A stretch of 64,000 nucleotides of DNA from Bacteroidota bacterium (GTDB lineage: Bacteria; Bacteroidota; Bacteroidia; Chitinophagales; Chitinophagaceae), in NCBI GenBank assembly GCA_026391455.1, contig JAPLEH010000004.1:1-64000 (forward strand), in the 5' to 3' direction. Both the position numbers and the translations under genes were made by a program. This document shows positions 17,077 through 25,602 of the stretch, piece after piece. The notes under the pieces were generated by a model. It did no database searches, was not told where the DNA came from, and saw only the letters and a list, made by a program, of their open reading frames with translations. The first letter of the stretch is position 1. Each line of letters begins with the position of its first letter.

Positions 17077-17487
17077 ATGACTGAAAATGAGTTAAAAACA
17101 AAAACAAAATCTATTGCAATAGCAGTAGGTAAGCTTTGTGAAAAATTGATTTCAAATAAAATCAATAATACATACAGCGGTCAGATACTAAGGAGTTCTG
17201 CATCCATAGGGGCAAACTACAGGGCAGCCTGCAGGGCTAAATCGATGAAAGATTTTATCAATAAGCTTCGGATAGTGGAAGAAGAGGCTGATGAGACCCT
17301 TTATTTTCTTGAGTTGCTGGCCGCGTTCAATGAAGAATATAAAGGAGAATTGAGAACAATCTATCGGCAAACAGAGTCCGTGTTGAAGATCATCGTTGCT
17401 TCCATACGGACAAGTATAAAAAAGTTGGAAAATAATGATCGAAAGATCAACCAAAAAGGTAATCAACGAAGTGATAGTAAAGAATAA
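17077..17487 (+). CDS. Four-helix-bundle protein (23S rRNA intervening-sequence type)
   Basis: A 136-aa helical protein of the S23/IVP family. Family-like segments are QILRSSASIGANYRAACRAK (about 29-48) and FINKLRIVEEEADETLYFLELL (about 53-74). Related proteins are encoded in intervening sequences of 23S rRNA genes and as free-standing ORFs; the fold is also that of the Avd accessory protein of diversity-generating retroelements. No reverse transcriptase or rRNA gene is nearby, so this is a free-standing copy. It sits between an inositol phosphatase and thiL, and 29-nt inverted repeats frame it almost exactly. Biochemical function is unknown; RNA binding is possible given the basic C-terminus. 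Confidence 0.85.
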   Translation: MTENELKTKTKSIAIAVGKLCEKLISNKINNTYSGQILRSSASIGANYRAACRAKSMKDFINKLRIVEEEADETLYFLELLAAFNEEYKGELRTIYRQTESVLKIIVASIRTSIKKLENNDRKINQKGNQRSDSKE

Positions 17488-17505
17488 TGGATTTGCCAGT
17501 AATAA

Positions 17506-17534
17506 CCTAAAATCGAAAATTTAAAATCTAAAAC
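17506..17534. repeat. Right inverted repeat flanking the four-helix-bundle ORF
   Basis: The 29-nt arm begins cctaaaatcgaaaatttaaa, is complementary to 17029-17057 (26 of 29), and ends 2 nt before the thiL ATG, so it supplies the whole thiL leader. Confidence 0.75.
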
Positions 17535-17536
17535 AA

Positions 17537-18568
17537 ATGAGTGGTTCCCGCACCGAAATCAGTTCCCTTGGCGAATTTGGTCTTATCGACCACCTGACAC
17601 AAAATATCGAGCTGCAGAATGCATCCTCGGTGCTGGGTGTGGGTGATGATGCAGCCGTGATAGATCATTTCGGCAAACAAACCGTTATCAGTACTGACCT
17701 GCTGATAGAGGGTGTGCATTTCGACCTGATGTATACGCCGCTTAAACATTTGGGTTATAAAAGTGTGGTGGTGAACCTGAGCGATATCTATGCCATGAAT
17801 GCTACTCCCACTCAGATTACACTAAGCATTGGCATCAGCAACCGGTTCAGCCTCGAGGCGCTGGATGAATTTTATGAAGGCGTGTATGCGGCTTGCGAAA
17901 AATATGGCGTTGATCTGGTGGGTGGCGATACTACCTCCTCACAAAAAGGGTTTATCATTTCCATAACGGCCATCGGCGAAGTGGCGCCAGATAAATTTGT
18001 AAAAAGAAGCACTGCACAAAAAGGAGACCTGATCTGCGTAAGCGGTTACCTGGGCAGCGCGTATGTGGGATTGCTATTTCTCGAAAGGGAGAAAAAGATC
18101 TTTATGGAAAGCCCGGGTGTGCAGCCCGACCTCGAAGGGGAATCGTATGTGATTGGCCGCCTGCTGAAGCCGGAAGCACGAAAAGATATCGTGGAGTTCC
18201 TGGCCCAGAGTGAGATCACCCCTACGGCCATGATGGATGTAAGCGATGGACTCAGTTCAGAAGTGTTGCATATCTGCAAACAAAGCGGACTCGGCTGTGT
18301 GTTGTATGAAGAAAAGATACCCGTTGCCGAACAGATGCGCCAGGCCGCCTATAAATTTGAGATCGACCCTACGGCCTGCGCACTCAGTGGAGGAGAGGAT
18401 TATGAACTGGTATTTACCATACCCCAGGATCAGCACGAAAAACTGGTGCTCAATGAAGAGATCAGCGTGATCGGCTATATGACCGAATCGGAGCAGGGAG
18501 CGAATATCATTACTAAGGGAGGAAGTAAATATCCCATTACGGCACAGGGCTGGAATCACCTGAAATAA
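17537..18568 (+). CDS. thiL: Thiamine-monophosphate kinase ThiL
   Basis: A 343-aa PurM-like ATP-dependent kinase that converts thiamine monophosphate to the diphosphate cofactor. Family motifs: VLGVGDDAAVID (about 33-44), the metal-site STDLLIEGVHFD (about 52-63), NLSDIYAMNATPTQ, VDLVGGDTTSS, MMDVSDGLSSEV and ALSGGEDYELVFT. No other thiamine gene is adjacent. The inverted-repeat element ends 2 nt before the start codon. Confidence 0.95.
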   Translation: MSGSRTEISSLGEFGLIDHLTQNIELQNASSVLGVGDDAAVIDHFGKQTVISTDLLIEGVHFDLMYTPLKHLGYKSVVVNLSDIYAMNATPTQITLSIGISNRFSLEALDEFYEGVYAACEKYGVDLVGGDTTSSQKGFIISITAIGEVAPDKFVKRSTAQKGDLICVSGYLGSAYVGLLFLEREKKIFMESPGVQPDLEGESYVIGRLLKPEARKDIVEFLAQSEITPTAMMDVSDGLSSEVLHICKQSGLGCVLYEEKIPVAEQMRQAAYKFEIDPTACALSGGEDYELVFTIPQDQHEKLVLNEEISVIGYMTESEQGANIITKGGSKYPITAQGWNHLK

Positions 18569-18708
18569 ATGAACGGTAAAATAAAAACCGGGTTGTATGC
18601 CCGCCCGGTCAACGGGTTAATTCATTTTCATGTAATTTTATACAGAAAGGATGCCGCAGTATTATTTGCGGTGAATGATCCGGTATCCGTTGTAAGAGGG
18701 TTTGTACA

Positions 18709-20253
18709 TTGATAAGAGCTGTTGTATATATTATTGCCATGATCGTTGTTGCCGGCTGTAGTGCGGGCAAATCAGCTTTTTCTCCCGCAAAAAAATATTC
18801 CTCCCGGCAATTGCAGGATGATTATGGAGTATATGAAACATTACTTCGCGAGCACCACCCCAGCCTGTATTGGTACACGACAAAAGACAGCCTCGACCGG
18901 TATATGCAATGGGGGCGCGACCAGTTAAAAGATTCCATGACTGAGCCGCAATTTCGAAAAGTACTCAGCTATGTAACGGCGAAAATAGATTGTGGCCATA
19001 CCTCGGTACGCCCATCCCGCGCCTGGAATAAATACCTGGACACCGCCAGACTGAATAAACTATTTCCCCTGAGTGTAAAAGTTTGGGAAGAGGCCATGGT
19101 GGTGACCGCAAACCTCAACCGACGTGATTCGGTATTAAAAAGAGGAACGGAGATCCTGTCCATCAACGGGCGTTCTGTTGCCACCCTTACCGATACGTTG
19201 TTCAACTATATCTCTACAGACGGCTACAACCGCACCCACAAATACCAATCACTCAGCAACCGGGGATTCTTCGGTTCGCTTTATACAACGGTATTCGGTC
19301 TTTCTGATAAATACACCATCGAATACAAAGACAGTACTGGTCAGAAGCGGATAGTAACAGTGCCGGTATATGATCCCCGCGCAGATACCGTGGGCCGCAG
19401 GGTTAACAGAACGATCCGGCAGGTACAACCACCACCGCCCCGGCCTTCCAAACGGGAAATAAGAAGGCAACAGATAGCTGCCGTACGTTTATTACGGCTG
19501 GATACGGTAAATCATTCGGCCATGATGGACCTCACCAGTTTTGGAAAGGGCTATGGGCTGCGTAAATTTTTTCGAAATTCTTTCCGCGCGTTGAATGAGC
19601 TGGGTATCACCCACCTCATTATTGATGTGAGAAGCAACGGGGGCGGCAGCGTTACCAATTCGACTATACTTAGCCGTTATATTGCTTCGCAGCGGTTCAA
19701 AATCGCCGATTCATTATTTGCCATCACCAAAAACGGCTCTTACAACCGGTATATTGAGAATCATTTCTGGAATAAACTCTTCCTGCTGTTCTTTACCCGC
19801 AAGCGCAGCGACGGAAACTATCATTTCGGGTATTTTGAACGGCATTATTTCAAACCGAAAAAGAAGGATCATTATAACGGGAAGGTATATATTGTTACCG
19901 GCGGCAATTCCTTTTCCGCCACCACCTTATTTACTTCGGCTGTAATGAAACAGGACAATGTGACCGTGGTGGGTGAAGAAACCGGCGGCGGTGCCTATGG
20001 AAATACTGCCTGGCTGATACCGGATGCAACACTTCCCGAAACGGGCGTACGATTCCGATTACCACTTTTCCGGCTGGTGATTGATAAGAATAATCCGAAG
20101 AACGGAAGAGGCATTCAACCCGAAGTCCCGTCATTGCCAACAGTAGATGCCATTCGCCGCAATGCTGATTTTAAGATGGAGAAGGTGATGAAGCTGATTG
20201 AAGAAGACAAGAAGAGAAGCGGCGAGCAAAAAGCTGCAAGCGGTCAGCTTTGA
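18709..20253 (+). CDS. S41-family peptidase lipoprotein
   Basis: A 514-aa protein of the C-terminal processing peptidase family. The start is TTG at 18709, which gives a full lipoprotein signal (IAMIVVAGCSAGKS, lipobox Cys about 17). A helical domain is followed by a PDZ-like part (about 115-170) and the peptidase core: LIIDVRSNGGGSVTNST and the nucleophile region VTGGNSFSATTLFTSA (Ser about 405), then VVGEETGGGAYG. The insert with PPPPRPSKREIRRQQ at about 240-255 looks like a linker. It probably acts on envelope proteins; no partner gene is adjacent. Confidence 0.87.
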   Translation: MIRAVVYIIAMIVVAGCSAGKSAFSPAKKYSSRQLQDDYGVYETLLREHHPSLYWYTTKDSLDRYMQWGRDQLKDSMTEPQFRKVLSYVTAKIDCGHTSVRPSRAWNKYLDTARLNKLFPLSVKVWEEAMVVTANLNRRDSVLKRGTEILSINGRSVATLTDTLFNYISTDGYNRTHKYQSLSNRGFFGSLYTTVFGLSDKYTIEYKDSTGQKRIVTVPVYDPRADTVGRRVNRTIRQVQPPPPRPSKREIRRQQIAAVRLLRLDTVNHSAMMDLTSFGKGYGLRKFFRNSFRALNELGITHLIIDVRSNGGGSVTNSTILSRYIASQRFKIADSLFAITKNGSYNRYIENHFWNKLFLLFFTRKRSDGNYHFGYFERHYFKPKKKDHYNGKVYIVTGGNSFSATTLFTSAVMKQDNVTVVGEETGGGAYGNTAWLIPDATLPETGVRFRLPLFRLVIDKNNPKNGRGIQPEVPSLPTVDAIRRNADFKMEKVMKLIEEDKKRSGEQKAASGQL

Positions 20254-20317
20254 GCTTGAACTGCTGAAGAAAGATGTATGAAGTATGAGATAGGAAGTAA
20301 GAAACAAGGATGGGCCG

Positions 20318-20461
20318 ACGAAGTGTATTCCTCCCAAAACTCCCCATCTCTGCGTGATTTTCTTAGTGAGACGCTATTCGTTATTCCAAAGAATCATTTT
20401 ACAATTACGCTTATCCTTTTTGCTTCTCTTTGCAAAACTTTGCTGCTTTGCTTGCAAAGAG
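20318..20461. repeat. Intergenic repeat sequence with a 10-bp hairpin
   Basis: The left part (tgtattcctcccaaaactcc, then ctctgcgtga) repeats sequence found near 1494-1530. The right part is a run of ctttgc units, ending in a perfect 10-bp inverted repeat, CTCTTTGCAA at 20426 and TTGCAAAGAG at 20452, with a 16-nt loop. No gene is seen in 20254-20482. Confidence 0.6.
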
Positions 20462-20482
20462 TCCGTGAGGAGGAGCCGCCAA

Positions 20483-21298
20483 TTACAAGTCTCCCTCAGT
20501 AATCTGAAAATCATCCGCATCTTTTAAGAAAGGAAGTTTTGTTCTTACTGCATCGAGATGTGTTTTATCCAGTGTAATGGTAAAAATATCTTCGTCTGTA
20601 TTTTTTGTATACAAAACTTCGCCCATCGGATCCACGACCATGCTGTCGCCGCTGTGAAAAATAGCATTGCCATCGTTGCCCACCCGGTTTACCCCAATCA
20701 CATAACATTGATTTTCGATGGCCCGGGCCTGCAATAAAGTTTTCCAGGCATGGCTTCTGCGTTCAGGCCAGTTGGCCACATAGATCAATACATCATACTC
20801 TGGTTCATTGCCGGACTGCTGCCGGGCCCATACCGGGAAACGCAGATCGTAACAGACCTGCAGATTGATCTTCCAGCCTTTTACTGATGCGATCAATCGT
20901 TTATTGCCTGCTGTATAATGGGCATCTTCGCCGGCGAAGGCAAAGCGGTGGCGTTTATCATAGATGCCAGATTGACCATTGGGCAGCATCCAGATGAGGC
21001 GGTTGTAATAATTGTTGCCTGTTTCAGCATTATTATTATCCTGTATGATCAGGCTGCCGGTAAGAATGATCCGTTTTCCTGCGGCGATTCGTTTCATCCA
21101 TTGTACCGAAGGACCGTCCATGGTTTCGGCCAGTGAGCCGGGATTCATACTGAAGCCGGTACTGAACATTTCCGGCAATATCACTACTTCTGTTTTTTCT
21201 TTTAAACTGTTTATTTTTTGTTCCAGCATCGACAGATTGGCCGCTTTGTTTTCCCAATGGAGGCTGGTTTGAATGAGAGTAAAAGTGAGTGATGACAT
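20483..21298 (-). CDS. Carbon-nitrogen hydrolase (omega-amidase/YafV type)
   Basis: A 271-aa nitrilase-superfamily amidase. The catalytic triad is visible: Glu in VILPEMFSTGF (about 43), Lys in YDKRHRFAF (about 114) and Cys in LQVCYDLRFPVW (about 149). The nearest type by eye is the omega-amidase YafV, which deaminates 2-oxoglutaramate and 2-oxosuccinamate and so repairs transamination by-products. The length is normal. It is monocistronic, convergent with the S41 gene and followed at its 5' side by the PorP/SprF terminator. Confidence 0.88.
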   Translation of the reverse strand: MSSLTFTLIQTSLHWENKAANLSMLEQKINSLKEKTEVVILPEMFSTGFSMNPGSLAETMDGPSVQWMKRIAAGKRIILTGSLIIQDNNNAETGNNYYNRLIWMLPNGQSGIYDKRHRFAFAGEDAHYTAGNKRLIASVKGWKINLQVCYDLRFPVWARQQSGNEPEYDVLIYVANWPERRSHAWKTLLQARAIENQCYVIGVNRVGNDGNAIFHSGDSMVVDPMGEVLYTKNTDEDIFTITLDKTHLDAVRTKLPFLKDADDFQITEGDL

Positions 21299-21360
21299 GA
21301 TTACCGCTATTTCTGGTAAAATTAATTCTATTCAATAAAACCAGACCGTATAATATATAA

Positions 21361-21388
21361 AAAGAGCGGTCCCCAAAAGAGGACCGCT
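21361..21388 (-). terminator. Intrinsic terminator after the PorP/SprF gene
   Basis: An 8-bp perfect stem (AGCGGTCC with GGACCGCT, 8-nt loop) lies 26 nt past the stop of the minus-strand gene and is followed on that strand by CTTTTTATA. Confidence 0.75.
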
Positions 21389-21413
21389 TCACCATTAATC
21401 ATTGCATTGAACC

Positions 21414-22304
21414 TTACTTCGAAAAATTATAACGGAGCAGCATTTCATGTGCATTACCACCCGCATCAAATACGCTGAGCGGTGTTTGGTAAATATCAAA
21501 TGCATATCCGATCGTGAATTTCTTTTTTACATGAATACCGGCAGAGAGCATAAAGCTTTGTTTAGCCCTTAAGGAAAGTCCCCAGAAGAACAACTCATTG
21601 TGCTCTACCCGTACGCCTCCCTGAAACTCTGTGGGCGCATTGGGCAGGTATATGGCCAGGAAATTAGGCGTAATGGTAGTTGTTCCATCCACATTCCATT
21701 TGTAGGAACCATGAAAGAAATAATGCCGGTATAACCGGGCCTGTTCACTGGTATTGAAATTGCCGGTATAAAAATTCAATTTGGATTGTACCAATTGAGA
21801 TACAGATGCACCCAATTGTAATCGTTTACCGGTATAGGAAATACCAAACCCTGCGTCGAATACAAACCTGTTCTCACTGGTGCCGATCGCCGGGTCTGCA
21901 CCCAATGTGGCAGAAAGTTTTGCCCGGTCCAGTGAATATTGCTGGCCTCTTGCTTCGATGCCCAATGAAAATTTGGCACCGTTGGCCATTGGAATATGCT
22001 TGGCAAAGGAAAGCTGCACTCCGGTACGGCTCGTGGGACCAGTTTTATCATTGTATATATACCCACCCAGGCCGATCTTCAGAGAGGGAAGCTCAAAGGA
22101 GCCAAAGGCCGTAGTAGTGCGGGGAGCACCGCTGATCCCGTTCCACTGTGCACGGTAGCTAACCCCGGCTATATTCTGTACGCCGGCCGTAGAAGGATTA
22201 TGAAACACACCCTGCAGATCATACATGGAGGATGTTTGCAATTGCTGACCGCATACAGTGCCTGCAGTAGCGGCAGCAATCAGAAGGACTATATATTTTC
22301 GCAT
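21414..22304 (-). CDS. T9SS PorP/SprF family membrane protein
   Basis: A 296-aa outer-membrane protein. Signal peptide: MRKYIVLLIAAATAGTVCGQ. The mature start, MYDLQGVFHNPSTAGVQNIAGVSYRAQW, is the typical PorP/SprF opening (NPA-type segment then Y..QW). The remainder is amphipathic beta strands, ending LLRYNFSK. PorP/SprF proteins attach specific type-B T9SS cargo to the cell surface and are usually encoded with that cargo, as here: the 1049-aa protein upstream on the same strand ends 20 bp before this gene. Confidence 0.92.
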   Translation of the reverse strand: MRKYIVLLIAAATAGTVCGQQLQTSSMYDLQGVFHNPSTAGVQNIAGVSYRAQWNGISGAPRTTTAFGSFELPSLKIGLGGYIYNDKTGPTSRTGVQLSFAKHIPMANGAKFSLGIEARGQQYSLDRAKLSATLGADPAIGTSENRFVFDAGFGISYTGKRLQLGASVSQLVQSKLNFYTGNFNTSEQARLYRHYFFHGSYKWNVDGTTTITPNFLAIYLPNAPTEFQGGVRVEHNELFFWGLSLRAKQSFMLSAGIHVKKKFTIGYAFDIYQTPLSVFDAGGNAHEMLLRYNFSK

Positions 22305-22324
22305 GTTAGTAGTTGTTTGAATGA

Positions 22325-25300
22325 TTAACGTAAAATGGTAACATCTCCTTTTAATATGATCGCTGTGCCATTCAGCAGAATGTATTTGATCACATAGTAA
22401 TAGGTACCGTCAGATACCGGTTTGCCATTGTAGGTGCCATCCCAGTTGTTCGTATAGTTGTCATTTTTATACACCAGGCCACCGTAGCGGTTGTATACCG
22501 ATGCATAAACCTGTTTAGTACAGGCCCCACCATTATTGGTCACGATCCAGCGGTCGTTCATTCCATCACCATTGGGTGTAAATGCATCCATTACTTTCAG
22601 GCAGTAAGGAATAACGGTCACCACTGCATTATCTGTGCTTATGCAACCGTTGGGAGAAACCACCGACATTACATAATTGGTCGTGTTGGCGGGTTTGGCA
22701 ATCGGAGTATAGGTATTAGCTCCGGTTAAGCTGGTATTGGGCGTCCACGCAATGGATATGGGATTGGGAACAGAGCTGCTGCCTTCGAGCATTACATCAT
22801 AACCTTCCACGATCACTTTGTCGGGACCCGCACTTACTACCGGACTTGGTTTTACATCTACCGTTACGGTTTTGGTAATGATACCGCAAGCAGCATCCCG
22901 GATAGTAATTGTTTTCACACCCGGCGTTAAGCCATTGAATGTGCCCGAGCTTTGGAAGGGACCGCCATTGATACTGTAGGTATAAGGTGCTATACCACCA
23001 GTGGCAGAAATCGCTACTACTCCCTGCGCTACGTTATCGCAGGTAGCGGTTAAATTTTCGGTAGATGAAACATTAAGATCGCTTAGTTTTCCATATTCAA
23101 GAATATTATTACTGAATGCGGTAACCGTAAATAAGCGTCGGTTAACAAAGGCTGTTCCTGCGGGTACTACACGGGGTGCAAAGCTCATGCTAACATGGTT
23201 GGAATTACTGGCCGGATAATCGAGGCGCCAGGAAGCACCACCATTATTAGTTACCAGGAAACCGCCTGCGCAGCCGATGTATCCGTTGTTGAGATCATGA
23301 AATACTACCGAGTTAAAGTTACCAACCGGAAATATGGATAAGATATTACCGGTAATATCTTGCCAGGTATTACCACCATCCGTTGTTCTGTATACCACTT
23401 TGCGGGGGAAACCATTACCTACCAGAAAAACAGTATTCACATCCAGTGCATACATATCATTGTAGGTGATCTGGGGTGTTACGCCCGGCGTTGGTAATGG
23501 CAGTTTATTCCAGGTTACACCACCATCGGTTGTTTTCCAGATCGTATCTCTTGAACCAGACACATAACCAACCTGTCTGCTTGGGAATTCAATATGTCTG
23601 AGATTTTGAAAGTTTGCACTGGTATGAAAACCATTAAACGTAGTCCAGGTAGTACCACCGTTTACTGATCTGAATACTTTAGGTGATCTGTTTGCGGCAA
23701 GCACACTGAAGCCGCTGTATCCCACCGCCCATACGCTGTCGTTGCCAACGGTGGCGATGTCCCATACCTGTTCATTGCCATTGGCAAATACAGGGTCAAG
23801 CGTGGGGGTGGTTGCATTGATATTGTCGGATTTATAAACGCTGCCTGTGCTGGTTCCAAAATAAGCTTTTGCCGGGTTATTGGGTACATAGGTGGCAGAG
23901 TTGATCTGTATGTTCAGCGCATTAAAATCCGTACGAATGATTTCGCTCCAGTTCTTTCCGCCGTCAGAGGTTCTGGCGATAAATCCACCGCCGGCAGCCA
24001 TGGCATTGTTACAATCTGCAACATCCATTTTATTATAAGAACCCACTGCATCCATTTTATAGGTGCTGCTCCATACACCACCGGGAATAGAATCAGAAAT
24101 AACACCGGCTTGTCCTGCTACTACGAATTTTCCCGAAGGGAGCATATCGATGGACTGTGCGCCGAATAAACTGTAGTTTCTGCCGGTTGGTAAAAAGCGT
24201 TCTTCCACCCAGGTGGTTCCATTATCTGTAGAGGTCATTAGCCTGTTTGTAGGCCCAAATGTGGGAGAAAGTACTGGCAACAGCAATTTACCACCCGGTG
24301 CTTTTACAATACCGGAAGGATTAAGAAAAGTAAAAATGGGATTAGTGGCCGGTATCGTGGGATACCCTGTGGGTGGGTTCGTGAGGTTTACTATCTGATA
24401 GCGGCCTCTTTCTTTTAATCCGGTGGCCACATTGAGTGTGCTGTCATTTACTCCGGTATAAACCCGAATGGCCGTATTATTGGTATTGGAAATGAGCAGA
24501 ATGGCCGAATCACTGATAATATGCATGGCCCTGTATGATTGAGTTGCTGCTGTCACAGATCGGTACAAACCAGTAGAACCACTGCAGGGTATCGGGCCGG
24601 TTAACGGACTTCCCGGATAACCAAGCTTTTCTTTAGTAGTGGAAAAATCAGAAAGCGATCCGTTTGAAAATTTCCAAACCATCGACGCATGCTGAGCACC
24701 CAACGAAGATGTTTGCCCACCTGTAGGAAGACAAGTAGTGGCGTTTACAGCAGGTATCTGAATAGTGGGGCCTCCACTGGAGTGTTGGGAACTTCCGCTT
24801 ACATACCCTGTATTTTCATTGATAAACATAATGCGGTTGATCTCCTTGCCCTTACCGGTAACGGTATGAAGCTGGGGAGGTACATTCGGATTATTGATAT
24901 AGCCAATCCTGGTAATGGGCCCGGAGGGAGACACCAGCGAATCCCAGGAAGCACCACCGTTCAACGTGAAATATACTTTGGGGATGGAGTCGAGTGTATT
25001 CCACTCACCACCGATATACCCTTTATTGTCATTCACAAACCAAACAGTATTGATATTTCTGGCATTATTGAACAGGGGCGTGCGGATAAAGGACCAGGTG
25101 GCACCACCATCCGTTGTTTTGGCCATACAACCTCCGGTACCTACTGCATATGCAATAGTAGGAGATACAAAATGAACATCCTGAAAACTGGTACCCACCT
25201 GCAATCCGGCCGCATTGATATAGGTAAATGCGCCATAATTCCAGAGAACCCCACCATCGGTAGAATAGGCAACTCCTGAATTGGACCCTACCATAATGCC

Positions 25301-25474
25301 ATTATTATCGTTGGCAAAATCCAGATCTGTAACCGTAAATCCAAATTGTTTTGGATTACTGAAACGCCAATTGGTGGTATTGTAAAAGCCCTGTCCTGAC
25401 GACAGAAGGCAGGAAAAGGAAAGCACCAGCATCAACAGATAATGACGTGGTTTCCCGAAGCAGCTCTTGTTCAT
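22325..25474 (-). CDS. Large T9SS type-B cargo protein with YCF48/BNR-like repeats
   Basis: A 1049-aa secreted protein. After the signal peptide (ends SCLLSSGQG) come repeated propeller-type motifs of the form TTDGGATWS, TLNGGASW, STDNGTTW, TSDGGKNWS, SVNGGTTW, TTDGGVTW, TTDGGNTW and TNNGGASW across about residues 45-790, which mark YCF48/sortilin-like beta-propeller blades. An SprB-like repeat region follows (about 810-880, ISATGGIAPYTYSINGG). The C-terminus, AFTPNGDGMNDRW through KGDVTILR, is the gliding-motility-associated domain used for type-B sorting. With the adjacent PorP/SprF protein it should be exported and tethered at the surface. The blades probably bind or display, with no enzymatic motif. 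Confidence 0.9.
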   Translation of the reverse strand: MNKSCFGKPRHYLLMLVLSFSCLLSSGQGFYNTTNWRFSNPKQFGFTVTDLDFANDNNGIMVGSNSGVAYSTDGGVLWNYGAFTYINAAGLQVGTSFQDVHFVSPTIAYAVGTGGCMAKTTDGGATWSFIRTPLFNNARNINTVWFVNDNKGYIGGEWNTLDSIPKVYFTLNGGASWDSLVSPSGPITRIGYINNPNVPPQLHTVTGKGKEINRIMFINENTGYVSGSSQHSSGGPTIQIPAVNATTCLPTGGQTSSLGAQHASMVWKFSNGSLSDFSTTKEKLGYPGSPLTGPIPCSGSTGLYRSVTAATQSYRAMHIISDSAILLISNTNNTAIRVYTGVNDSTLNVATGLKERGRYQIVNLTNPPTGYPTIPATNPIFTFLNPSGIVKAPGGKLLLPVLSPTFGPTNRLMTSTDNGTTWVEERFLPTGRNYSLFGAQSIDMLPSGKFVVAGQAGVISDSIPGGVWSSTYKMDAVGSYNKMDVADCNNAMAAGGGFIARTSDGGKNWSEIIRTDFNALNIQINSATYVPNNPAKAYFGTSTGSVYKSDNINATTPTLDPVFANGNEQVWDIATVGNDSVWAVGYSGFSVLAANRSPKVFRSVNGGTTWTTFNGFHTSANFQNLRHIEFPSRQVGYVSGSRDTIWKTTDGGVTWNKLPLPTPGVTPQITYNDMYALDVNTVFLVGNGFPRKVVYRTTDGGNTWQDITGNILSIFPVGNFNSVVFHDLNNGYIGCAGGFLVTNNGGASWRLDYPASNSNHVSMSFAPRVVPAGTAFVNRRLFTVTAFSNNILEYGKLSDLNVSSTENLTATCDNVAQGVVAISATGGIAPYTYSINGGPFQSSGTFNGLTPGVKTITIRDAACGIITKTVTVDVKPSPVVSAGPDKVIVEGYDVMLEGSSSVPNPISIAWTPNTSLTGANTYTPIAKPANTTNYVMSVVSPNGCISTDNAVVTVIPYCLKVMDAFTPNGDGMNDRWIVTNNGGACTKQVYASVYNRYGGLVYKNDNYTNNWDGTYNGKPVSDGTYYYVIKYILLNGTAIILKGDVTILR

Positions 25475-25538
25475 AACTAAAATCTTTTTTGTTTTGGTAA
25501 ATGCAGATAAGCAATGTTAGCCTATCATTGTATCGGTG

Positions 25539-25560
25539 CTTGTAGAATTAACTCTACAAG
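25539..25560. promoter_or_regulatory. Perfect inverted repeat between two divergent T9SS genes
   Basis: CTTGTAGA-N6-TCTACAAG lies in the 128-bp gap between the 1049-aa and 1026-aa cargo genes, 43 nt before the latter's ATG. It may be an operator or RNA hairpin; no protein can be named. Confidence 0.4.
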
Positions 25561-25602
25561 TATTTGATCATAAAGAATGGAATATTGAAGTTTGCAATAA
25601 GC

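Noticed and set aside
17077-17487. Avd protein of a diversity-generating retroelement
   Set aside because: Same fold, but there is no reverse transcriptase, template repeat or variable gene nearby.
18569-18620. 16-codon frame after thiL
   Set aside because: Too short and without any feature to support it.
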